Source: Candidatus Aerophobota bacterium (lineage in GTDB: Bacteria > Aerophobota > Aerophobia > Aerophobales > B3-G15). From it: a stretch of DNA of 5,154 nt. The stretch lies in the NCBI GenBank assembly GCA_030607765.1, contig JAUWJJ010000110.1, positions 1 through 5,154 on the forward strand. Reading direction: 5' to 3'. Shown here in pieces: positions 1-5,154 of the stretch. Below the pieces are notes generated by a model. It made no database searches. It was not told where the DNA came from and saw nothing but the letters and a program-made list of their open reading frames with translations. Numbering within the stretch: the first letter of the stretch is position 1; each line of letters opens with the position of its first letter. The translations under genes were made by a program, and so were the position numbers.

Positions 1-25
1 CTACTATACTATATAATATATCATT

Positions 26-54
26 ATTATAATACATGAAATAATTCTTGTCTA
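26..54 (-). promoter_or_regulatory. Near-consensus sigma-70 promoter pointing out of the left edge
   Basis: On the minus strand TAGACA (54-49, five of six matches to TTGACA) and TATAAT (31-26, perfect) are separated by exactly 17 bases (48-32). Transcription would begin near position 20 and leave the window leftward, so the regulated gene is not visible. The -10 lies in a very AT-rich stretch, which raises the chance of coincidence, but the correct spacing with a good -35 supports it. The preceding stretch 55-113 holds no other feature I can support. Confidence 0.55.
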
Positions 55-113
55 CTTGTTAAGAGGGGATAGTCACCCTATTTATTTAGCCAGAAAAGCA
101 TCAATTTCTTCTC

Positions 114-293
114 TTAAATGTGAGCACATAGTGTAAAATACTTTCTATAAAGGAGGAGATAAAACCAAGAATGGGTTTTTTCATTTTCCATAAGATTTTC
201 GAGAAATTCCTTTAGAGCCTCTCCCAGCAGTTCTCGGTTGAGGAACCTGGCGAAGTTTTCTTTTTTTAAACACAGCTTTTCGGTTAAGTTTCC
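114..293 (-). pseudogene. Possible gene remnant in an overlapping frame
   Basis: A 59-codon stretch open on the minus strand between TGA (296-294) and TAA (116-114) has no ATG, GTG or TTG start near its beginning. Its translation includes LTEKLCLKKENFARFLNRE and an amphipathic run, LLGEALKEFLENLMENE, then turns hydrophobic and aromatic. The middle faintly recalls the N-terminal region of Mutator/IS256-type transposases, where an ALxExLxxLMxxE-like helix is common. This is only a resemblance by eye, and the continuation expected for a transposase is absent. It may be a fragment or chance. Confidence 0.2.
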
Positions 294-330
294 TCACAGG
301 GAATCGGTTACTATAACCTTTATAAGCCAT
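181..330 (-). CDS. Doubtful 49-residue basic ORF
   Basis: The product is not recognised. The ORF runs from ATG at 330 to TGA at 181 and has a good ribosome binding site, AAGGAG, ending seven bases before the start. The predicted peptide begins MAYKGYSNRF and is very rich in Lys and Arg, with few acidic residues, which would suit a nucleic-acid-binding protein or an accidental reading of AT-rich DNA. A second minus-strand frame (293-114, 59 codons, no start codon) overlaps it. That frame reads as a plausible Leu/Glu-rich helix, NRELLGEALKEFLENLMENE, so the ORF may be a shadow of a decayed gene. A small A/T-rich hairpin, AAAACC/GGTTTT (161-166 with 174-179), follows the stop. It is the only ORF here that ends in TGA. 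Confidence 0.3.
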   Translation of the reverse strand: MAYKGYSNRFPVRKLNRKAVFKKRKLRQVPQPRTAGRGSKGISRKSYGK

Positions 331-366
331 AAAAATGCTCCTTATTTAAAAAAGGTAATTAAACCC

Positions 367-389
367 CGTTAGATGCTTGCTATCTAACG
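367..389. repeat. Perfect 8-bp hairpin downstream of the peptidase gene
   Basis: CGTTAGAT (367-374) and ATCTAACG (382-389) are perfectly complementary around a seven-base loop, 46 bases past the peptidase stop on its transcript. In the minus direction it is followed by GGGGTTTAATTACC and then TTTTTT about 13 bases later, so the U-tract is not adjacent. It may mark the 3' end of the peptidase mRNA or a weak terminator. The rest of 331-434 shows nothing recognisable. Confidence 0.4.
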
Positions 390-434
390 AAATAAACTTG
401 CTCCTCGGGCCAACTCAATATATCTTGCTTATAT

Positions 435-1802
435 CTATAACTCCTCTCCCCAATTTATGCTTTTTACTGCTCTTAGTCTTTCCAGAAGAGAACCTTTTTC
501 CGATCTTTCTCCTAAACTTAAATCAGATACTACCACTTTACCCAAATACTTAATCCGATCAAAGAAGAGCTCCGGCTGTCTGTAAGCCCAAATATCATGA
601 ATTACATAGTATTTTCCATCTTCTTTCCCTAAATATAGCATAATATGTCCAGGTAACTGTAATATTGTCATCCCCGGTATTGCTTTATCCAGTGCTTTTT
701 TTCTTTCCTCTATGGAGGTATTTTTACTGAAGATAGCAATTTTTTGCCCTATTTTGGCCTGCTGAGAAGAATTTCTGGGTAACACTATACCAAAGGTTGA
801 AAAAATATCTAAAATAAATCTGGAGCAATCTCGTTCTTCCATCATTCCTCCCCATCCATAAGGAGCGTTAAGCATCTTGAAAGCTTGAGTAATGACATTT
901 CTTTGGGTATAGGAAAGATAGCCCAAGTGAACATCTTCCTCTTTTCTGATATAAGCCTGGGTAAACCTGAAGTATCCTTGCTCATTTCTTTCTGGTAAAA
1001 GGACTTTATAGCTATTTCCTTCTTCACTTAAAAGAGGGATGGCAGTACCCATCTGGGCTCTTTGTCTAAATTTTGTGCATTTTGCATCTTGGTAAATGTC
1101 GATAAAGTTCCCTGTAACTACTAAAAAAGAGTTCCGATTTAAATAATCTACAATTTCCTTTTTATCCTTAGCAATAGCTATATCATTAAGATGAACCCAT
1201 CCCCAGTAAAAGCAGAATTTTATATATCCCCACTGTCCATCTTTACTTATGTTAAGAAGAGCAATTGGTTTGTTAGATTTGATAGCTGTAGATTGAAACA
1301 TATTAAACTCATAATCTCCGGGTTCGCTCATCCCCAACTGATCTGTGGGAAGTGCTCTAATATTGGTTCTTCTCACCAGTAGTCCAAATCTTACCTTAAC
1401 TTTATCTTCTATTGCTTCCTGATTAAGGTTTTTTTGAATTTCCTGGTAAAAACTTTCCTCCAGAAGTCGATTTCTCTTATCGTACCGCTCTTTTTCTTGA
1501 ATTTGAGTTAAATCATTTTTTATCATATCCCTTATTTTACTACCTGGAATTTCCTCGGGTATCTCCAGTACCTTGGTTAGGAACAACATTCGGGAGAAAT
1601 TGTCCTCATTGAACTTTTCAATTTTCCAAGGTTTAAGAATTATTTGATCCGGATCAGGTATTTTACCTATCCAGTATCCAGGACTTTTCATCTGAGAGCT
1701 GGTATTGGGTAGAGGTAAACGAGAGATGCCAATATGGCTTGTATGGCTGTTGAGAAGTAGTGAAAAAACGAGCCAGATTGCAAATATCCCTATGGGTGAC
1801 AT
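435..1802 (-). CDS. Secreted NlpC/P60 cell-wall peptidase with two SH3b domains
   Basis: This predicted cysteine endopeptidase cleaves peptidoglycan stem peptides, probably the D-gamma-glutamyl-diamino acid bond as in characterised SH3b-NlpC/P60 relatives. The 455 residues show the full four-part layout. A hydrophobic export segment (4-17) comes first. An N-terminal stabilising domain follows (about 45-130, IPDPDQII...IEKFN). Next are SH3b1 (about 138-210, with VRRTNIRALPTD, DGQWGY and WGWV) and SH3b2 (about 224-290). The NlpC/P60 domain spans about 295-425. Catalytic residues are visible: Cys326 in APYGWGGMMEERDCS, His386 in LPGHIMLYLG, and His402 (IHDIW) as the likely third member. The ATG at 1802 is the only start downstream of an in-frame stop, and its Shine-Dalgarno is poor (GGGA). 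The signal segment lacks basic residues and a lipobox, so a membrane anchor is possible. The gene lies 230 bases beyond the permeases and probably forms its own unit. The stop is TAG. Confidence 0.93.
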   Translation of the reverse strand: MSPIGIFAIWLVFSLLLNSHTSHIGISRLPLPNTSSQMKSPGYWIGKIPDPDQIILKPWKIEKFNEDNFSRMLFLTKVLEIPEEIPGSKIRDMIKNDLTQIQEKERYDKRNRLLEESFYQEIQKNLNQEAIEDKVKVRFGLLVRRTNIRALPTDQLGMSEPGDYEFNMFQSTAIKSNKPIALLNISKDGQWGYIKFCFYWGWVHLNDIAIAKDKKEIVDYLNRNSFLVVTGNFIDIYQDAKCTKFRQRAQMGTAIPLLSEEGNSYKVLLPERNEQGYFRFTQAYIRKEEDVHLGYLSYTQRNVITQAFKMLNAPYGWGGMMEERDCSRFILDIFSTFGIVLPRNSSQQAKIGQKIAIFSKNTSIEERKKALDKAIPGMTILQLPGHIMLYLGKEDGKYYVIHDIWAYRQPELFFDRIKYLGKVVVSDLSLGERSEKGSLLERLRAVKSINWGEEL

Positions 1803-1826
1803 AATTTTTCCCGTAACAGTTTAGCT

Positions 1827-1854
1827 TTTCTAAAATTCTTGTTTTCTGTGGCAA
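1827..1854 (-). promoter_or_regulatory. Weak candidate promoter for the NlpC/P60 gene
   Basis: On the minus strand TTGCCA (1854-1849, five of six matches to the -35 consensus) is followed after 16 bases by TAGAAA (1832-1827, four of six matches to the -10). It lies 25 bases before the ATG at 1802, between the repeat cluster and the gene. The -10 match is poor, so this is a suggestion only. The gene could instead be read through from the transporter operon. Confidence 0.25.
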
Positions 1855-1855
1855 T

Positions 1856-1911
1856 TGTAGTTGCCCAATTCATTGGGCGAATTTAATACGCCGATAAATC
1901 GGCAAGCTACA
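1856..1911. repeat. 56-base REP-like element with imperfect inverted ends
   Basis: The left end reads TGTAG-TTGCC (1856-1865) and the right end GGCAAGCTACA (1901-1911). They are inverted copies differing by one inserted base. Inside are two perfect hairpins: GCCCAAT-TC-ATTGGGC (1863-1878) and GCCGAT-AA-ATCGGC (1890-1903). The left end can also pair differently, as GGCAA/TTGCC (1850-1854 with 1861-1865). The layout resembles paired REP or MITE-like elements mobilised in trans. No transposase lies next to it. The overlap with the tandem repeat suggests that one end was duplicated. Confidence 0.6.
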
Positions 1912-1948
1912 GGGACATCAAAACAGCCGATAAATCGGCAAGCTACAG
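1890..1948. repeat. Tandem pair of a 23-base palindrome-containing repeat (36-base period)
   Basis: Two identical 23-base copies lie at 1890-1912 and 1926-1948, separated by 13 bases. Each begins with the palindrome GCCGAT-AA-ATCGGC and ends with AAGCTACAG. After the second copy the sequence continues CTTGC, making a further perfect stem, GCAAGCT-AC-AGCTTGC (1938-1953), which can compete with the GCCGAT stem. The following GCAATGACGG (1952-1961) reads CCGTCATTGC on the minus strand, a common edge of REP-like intergenic repeats in many bacteria. The repeats lie downstream of the permease operon and may protect or trim its mRNA end, but no U-tract makes them clear terminators. Confidence 0.8.
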
Positions 1949-2032
1949 CTTGCAATGACGGATGTGTGCTCTCATATTTTTTAGGAAAACTTACCTGTTA
2001 CAATTCTCCCAATCCCGGGTTATAAACCTTAA

Positions 2033-2848
2033 TTATTTTAAAGCTCCCAGGGTTAATCCCTTGATAAAGTACTTTTGCAGGAATAGAAAGACTATTATGG
2101 TGGGGGCAACAGCTATTAGTGCAGCTGCATTCTGCATCCCCCAGGAACTAGCATATTGTCCCTGAAGGCTTGCAAGTCCTGCTGTTACAGGTTTTAAATT
2201 GTCGTTCCTTAACAGGACGATTGCCCATAGATAATCGTTCCATATCCAGGTGAAGTTCAGTGTCCCTAAAGCAGCTAAGGAGGGAACAGTAAGAGGGAGA
2301 ATTACTCTCCAGTAGATTCCGAATTCTGAAGCTCCATCCGTTCGGGCAGCATCCGAGATTTCAGAAGGTATTGTTTTCATAAAATTTCTTAAGAAAAAAA
2401 CACCAAAGCCTGTTTGGAATGAAATGTGAAAGAGAATCAAAGATAGGTAAGTATCATATATTTTTAACAAATTGGTGAGTCTGAATACTGGAATTAAAAG
2501 CATCTGGGGAGGCAGCATATTGAAGCCTAAGAATGTAAATAATATTAGGTGATTTCCCTTAAAGTTATATCTGGCTAAGGCATTGGCTCCCAGGGAAGAC
2601 ATAAATAAAACACCCATCACTGAGGTTATGGTAATAATAAAGCTATTTATGAGGTAGCGGTTCATATTGCCTTCTGTTAAAGCCTCATAAAAGTTATGTA
2701 AAGAAGCGTGCTTTGGAAATGCCCAGAAGCCTGTCTTCATTATTTCATCCAATTTTTTTAAGGAAGTAATAATTGTGCTGTAGAGGGGAATCATCCATAA
2801 AAATACCAATATAATTAATATCGTATATAAAATGAATTTTTTAGTCAT
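2033..2848 (-). CDS. CUT1 sugar ABC transporter permease, MalG/UgpE type
   Basis: This is the second inner-membrane subunit, pairing with the MalF-type permease encoded directly upstream. At 271 residues it has the usual MalG/UgpE length. The N-terminal segment FILYTILIILVFLWMIPLYS (5-24) is followed by ITSLKKLDEI, typical of the family start. The EAA loop reads ISDAARTDGASEFGIYWRV (164-182) with Gly172, then ILPLTVPSLAAL (183-194), and ends in the usual TWIWNDYLWA (200-209). The C terminus, QKYFIKGLTLGALK, closely matches the family ending (QRYFVxGLTxGAVKG-like). The start at 2848 is supported by AGGAAAGAG at 2859-2851, which overlaps the TAG of the upstream gene and suggests translational coupling. 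The stop is TAA. No ATPase gene follows. Confidence 0.95.
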   Translation of the reverse strand: MTKKFILYTILIILVFLWMIPLYSTIITSLKKLDEIMKTGFWAFPKHASLHNFYEALTEGNMNRYLINSFIITITSVMGVLFMSSLGANALARYNFKGNHLILFTFLGFNMLPPQMLLIPVFRLTNLLKIYDTYLSLILFHISFQTGFGVFFLRNFMKTIPSEISDAARTDGASEFGIYWRVILPLTVPSLAALGTLNFTWIWNDYLWAIVLLRNDNLKPVTAGLASLQGQYASSWGMQNAAALIAVAPTIIVFLFLQKYFIKGLTLGALK

Positions 2849-2850
2849 AA

Positions 2851-2859
2851 CTCTTTCCT
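2851..2859 (-). promoter_or_regulatory. Ribosome binding site of the MalG-type permease, overlapping the upstream stop codon
   Basis: AGGAAAGAG on the minus strand begins within the TAG stop of the MalF-type gene (2860-2858) and lies close before the ATG at 2848. Ribosomes finishing the first permease would stop almost on this site. The arrangement suits equal production of the two subunits, which act one to one in the transporter. Confidence 0.6.
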
Positions 2860-3736
2860 AATATTCTATTTCTGTTTTTAAAAACCTTCGCAAGTATATA
2901 ATTATGAACATAAAGCTGATTAAAAATAATATCACCGCTATCGCCGCTCCGTAACCCATGCGATAATTACTGAAGGATTCAATGTACATAAAGTTAGCCA
3001 GTACATTGGAGGAATTAAAAGGACCTCCCCTGGTCATAGTATAAACTATATCAAATACTCTTAGAGACCCTATCACGGTTACAATAATTACAATTACAGT
3101 TGTTGGCTTGAGGAGCGGAAGGATGATATTTTTAAAAATCTCCCAGAAGGAAGCACCATCCACTTTTGCTGCATCTATAAGGTTAGGGGGGATATTATTT
3201 AAACCAGCAGTAAACAGTATTAGTATATAGCCCGTTTGAGGCCAAGACGCTGCTACTATGATAGAATATAATACAAGATCAGGGTTACTAAGCCACCCTT
3301 GGGCTAAAAACCCCAGCCCTATATTTCTAAGCGTGACATTTAATATGCCGTAGGCGGGATTATAAATCCATGACCACATCAAATTTATCGCTACCAGGGA
3401 GATAGCCATAGGCAGATAAAATATCGTCTTGAAAATTTGGCTCCTCTTGATATTACTGTTCAGAAATATGGCTAAAACAAGGCCAATAATTACTGGAAGA
3501 GTAAGAAAGATACCAATCCACTTGAGGTTATTCACCAAACATATATGAAACACAGGATCAACAAAGAGCTTCTTATAATTTTTTAAGCCTATGAAATCCA
3601 TATCCAGAGAAATTCCATTCCAATTTGTAAAGCTAAGATAGAAGGAATAAATGGTAGGACCGATAATCCAGATAATATAAAGGAGAAGGGGAGGGAGTAA
3701 AAACAAATAAGGAGTTAACTTTTTCATTCTTGACAT
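2858..3736 (-). CDS. CUT1 sugar ABC transporter permease, MalF/UgpA type
   Basis: This inner-membrane permease is one half of the translocation pore for the sugar delivered by the upstream binding protein. Its 292 residues are typical for the UgpA/LacF branch, and about six membrane segments can be seen, beginning with LTPYLFLLPPLLLYIIWIIG (7-26). The cytoplasmic EAA loop that docks onto the ATPase is clear: IDAAKVDGASFWEI (187-200) with Gly194, then ILPLLKP (205-211). The CUT1 signature TRGGPFNSSNVLANFMY (235-251) precedes the last segments. The ATG at 3736 is chosen because AAAGGA lies eight bases upstream; Met4 (3727) would be 17 bases from it. The stop is TAG. The MalG-type partner starts nine bases downstream, so the two are almost certainly co-transcribed. 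The transported sugar cannot be read from the sequence. Confidence 0.95.
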   Translation of the reverse strand: MSRMKKLTPYLFLLPPLLLYIIWIIGPTIYSFYLSFTNWNGISLDMDFIGLKNYKKLFVDPVFHICLVNNLKWIGIFLTLPVIIGLVLAIFLNSNIKRSQIFKTIFYLPMAISLVAINLMWSWIYNPAYGILNVTLRNIGLGFLAQGWLSNPDLVLYSIIVAASWPQTGYILILFTAGLNNIPPNLIDAAKVDGASFWEIFKNIILPLLKPTTVIVIIVTVIGSLRVFDIVYTMTRGGPFNSSNVLANFMYIESFSNYRMGYGAAIAVILFLISFMFIIIYLRRFLKTEIEY

Positions 3737-3855
3737 TATTCATATCCTTTGAGCCTTAATCAATGATTATATCAACTCTCAAAGTTCCAGATTGTCGAAA
3801 TTGATGAAATAAAGCAAGCAGGGAAGTTTTTTTATCTTCTCTATCTTAAGGTGAT
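3737..3855 (-). promoter_or_regulatory. Intergenic gap between binding protein and permease with an RBS-overlapping hairpin
   Basis: These 119 bases hold no ORF. On the minus strand CTTTGAG (3784-3778) is perfectly complementary to CTCAAAG (3753-3747), enclosing a 24-base loop. The second arm runs into AAAGGA (3750-3745), the Shine-Dalgarno of the permease, whose ATG at 3736 lies eight bases on. Folding could therefore hide part of the binding site. Inference: such a structure would lower permease output relative to the binding protein, as is common in CUT1 operons. Seven base pairs around a 24-base loop is only moderately stable, and no U-rich tail marks it as a terminator. Confidence 0.4.
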
Positions 3856-5118
3856 TTACTTTTTGAATATTTCTTTTCTAACTGCATCAAGTCTGGTCAG
3901 TATCTGCTTATAAGTTTGTGGTCGTGCCATGAATTCAACAAAGGCATTTAGACCTCTGTCAGCCATTGGCGGAGTAGTATCGCGATCATAAAATTGTGTT
4001 ACACTATCGGCCTTCTTTATCATTTCTATACCCTTACGAGCTATAGGGGGATAAAGTTCACCGGGAATTTGCATATTTGCCGCTACCCGCCCTGATTTTA
4101 AATTGAATAGTTCCTGCGCTTCTCTGGAGGTCTGAAAATCCATAAATATCCTGGCCGTCTCTGGATGTAGTGCCTTGTTAGAGGCCATAAAGCCGTCCAT
4201 AGGCGCATCCTCCACTATAGGAACAGAGGGATCGATTATGGGAAATTGGAAAAAGTCTATATCGTCCTGGGTTTCCTCAGGTATTACATCGGTGATGAAT
4301 TTACCCATTAAGTACATAGCAGCTTTTCCATTCAGCAGGAATAAAACTGCTTCCTGCCAGCTATAGGCAGCTGCGTCCTCTAAGAAATATTTCTTATCTA
4401 TTAATTCCTTCCATATCTGGAATACTTTATGCAGACGGGGATCGGTGTATTTTTCCTCGCCAGCCATTAACCCCATATGAAAGTCTCGTCCATTAACTCG
4501 TAAATTTAGGTAATCAAACCACCCTGCAGCAGGCCATCGATATTTGGTTCCTATAGTAATCGGGGTAATTCCATTTCCCTTAAATTTTTCGCAAACATTA
4601 AGAAATTCATTCCAGGTTCTGGGAGCAATCACACCGTATTGGGAAAATATCGACTTTCTGTACCATATCCCCCATCAATGCCAACTCTGAGGAATAAAGG
4701 AAGCCTTTCCATTGAATACACTCAAGCTTTTGAATGCCCTGGGAAACAAGGTGTCGTATTTATTGTCCTGCCAAAGGTCTGTTATATCCATAATAAGTCT
4801 GTTATCCACGAAAAATTTCGCTCTTTCTCCGGCAAACCATGTAAATACATCGGGAGGAGCATTCGAGGTGAGCCATAGTCTTATCGCATTTTTAAAATCC
4901 TCGTGAGCCGTAGTACTCATATCCACTCGAATATCTGGATGTTTCTGTTCAAAAAGCTTTACTACTTCAGTCATTACTCGCCGAGGGACAAGGTCGCTAT
5001 GAAAAGAGTTGAATGTTACCACTCTCTTTTGAGCATTAATGGCTCCAGTATATATTATACTCACGCTCAAAACCATTGTTATTATTGAGAACTTTACTAT
5101 CCATCGCCCTGTTCTCAT
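3856..5118 (-). pseudogene. CUT1-family sugar ABC transporter substrate-binding protein, interrupted by an in-frame TGA
   Basis: This is an extracellular solute-binding protein of family 1 (UgpB/MalE-like). It would capture a sugar in the periplasm and deliver it to the two permeases encoded just downstream. The reading frame has 420 codons plus TAA, the usual family length, but codon 148 (4675-4677) is TGA. Residues 1-29 form a Sec signal peptide: RTGRWIVK, then a hydrophobic run, with likely cleavage after AINA. There is no lipobox Cys. Family-like segments lie on both sides of the stop: PPDVFTWFAGERAKFF (88-103), SWH-stop-WGIWYRK (145-155), PRTWNEF (166-172), GKAAMYLMG (264-272) and YDRDTTPPMADRG (377-389). 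The ATG at 5118 has a strong AAGGAGG five bases upstream. A GTG at 4632 opens the second half but has no Shine-Dalgarno, so re-initiation is unlikely. The TGA could be a real nonsense mutation (TGG to TGA), a sequencing error or readthrough. The family assignment is firm; the substrate is unknown. Confidence 0.88.
4675..4677 (-). other. In-frame TGA (codon 148) inside the substrate-binding protein gene
   Basis: The codons around it read AGT TGG CAT TGA TGG GGG ATA TGG TAC (S W H stop W G I W Y), with the frame unchanged on both sides. Related binding proteins have an aromatic-rich stretch here, commonly with Trp or Tyr, so one G-to-A change from TGG is the simplest explanation. The intact genes of the window and the rest of this frame contain 36 TGG codons for Trp and no other internal TGA, which argues against a reassigned code. 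Confidence 0.9.
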
Positions 5119-5123
5119 TTTTT

Positions 5124-5130
5124 CCTCCTT
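5124..5130 (-). promoter_or_regulatory. Strong ribosome binding site of the substrate-binding protein
   Basis: On the minus strand AAGGAGG is followed by five A bases and then the ATG at 5118. It is a full anti-Shine-Dalgarno match at good spacing and fixes the start codon. The remaining bases to the window edge (5131-5154) are AT-rich with TATA-like strings. The operon promoter may lie there or just outside, but no -35/-10 pair can be assigned. Confidence 0.85.
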
Positions 5131-5154
5131 GTATATTTTTTATAAAATTTTTAA

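Noticed and set aside
151..213. Plus-strand AAGGAGG with a downstream ATG
   Set aside because: The ATG lies too far from the Shine-Dalgarno-like string and opens only about 14 codons before a TAG; likely a chance purine run.
1191..1382. Plus-strand ORF of 63 codons opposite the peptidase
   Set aside because: It is antisense to the well-matched SH3b1 region of the NlpC/P60 protein, and its translation shows no domain.
1890..1961. Short CRISPR-like array (two repeats, 36-base period)
   Set aside because: Only two copies, a 13-base gap that is too short for a spacer, strongly palindromic repeats, and no cas genes.
1962..2165. Plus-strand ORF of 67 codons
   Set aside because: It starts at the edge of the repeat cluster and then runs antisense through the end of the MalG-type permease, with no family resemblance and no ribosome binding site.
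4632..4677. The binding protein as two separate genes, or as a frameshifted gene
   Set aside because: Both halves lie in the same frame with only a TGA between them, and the 14 codons between the TGA and the GTG at 4632 match the family. A GTG start there has no ribosome binding site and would omit that conserved segment.
4675..4677. Whole-genome UGA-to-Trp or UGA-to-Gly recoding
   Set aside because: A recoded genome would be expected to show many internal TGA codons. Here there is one, against 36 TGG codons, and the other genes are uninterrupted under the standard code. Glycine would not fit the aromatic family position.
4639..4906. Two overlapping plus-strand ORFs opposite the binding-protein gene
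   Set aside because: They are antisense shadows; the minus-strand frame carries recognisable family motifs throughout this stretch.

Overview
The window is AT-rich and every convincing gene lies on the minus strand, so transcription runs from right to left. It looks like chromosomal DNA from an uncultured, probably double-membraned (diderm), sugar-using bacterium. The solute-binding protein has an ordinary Sec signal peptide with no lipobox cysteine, as in Gram-negative-type cells with a periplasm. The short palindromic repeats would suit an anaerobic candidate-phylum lineage such as Atribacterota. That placement is an impression from style only and cannot be settled without a search.

Right part (5154 to 2033, minus strand): a CUT1-type carbohydrate ABC transporter operon in the order substrate-binding protein (5118-3856), MalF/UgpA-type permease (3736-2858), MalG/UgpE-type permease (2848-2033). 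The ATPase is absent and must be supplied from elsewhere. The binding-protein gene reads as one 420-codon frame except for a single in-frame TGA at codon 148 (4675-4677). Both sides of the TGA are in the same frame and match the family, so this is a nonsense codon, not a frameshift. A 119-base gap with a hairpin touching the permease ribosome binding site separates the binding protein from the permeases. The two permeases are 9 bases apart and probably translationally linked.

Middle (2032 to 1803): a 230-base intergenic region holding a compact cluster of short palindromes, including a 23-base unit present twice with a 36-base period and a 56-base element with inverted ends. It has the look of REP-like repeats inserted between operons.

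Left part (1802 to 1): a four-domain NlpC/P60 cell-wall peptidase (1802-435) with its own weak candidate promoter. After it come a small perfect hairpin and a doubtful 49-codon basic ORF (330-181) that overlaps another open frame. A near-consensus sigma-70 promoter (54-26) points out of the left edge. No RNA genes, CRISPR array or intact mobile element were seen.

The transporter would import a sugar or oligosaccharide of unknown identity. The peptidase would trim or recycle peptidoglycan stem peptides. Nothing in the sequence ties the two functions together beyond shared orientation. No clearly new system is present; the item most worth checking is the in-frame TGA.
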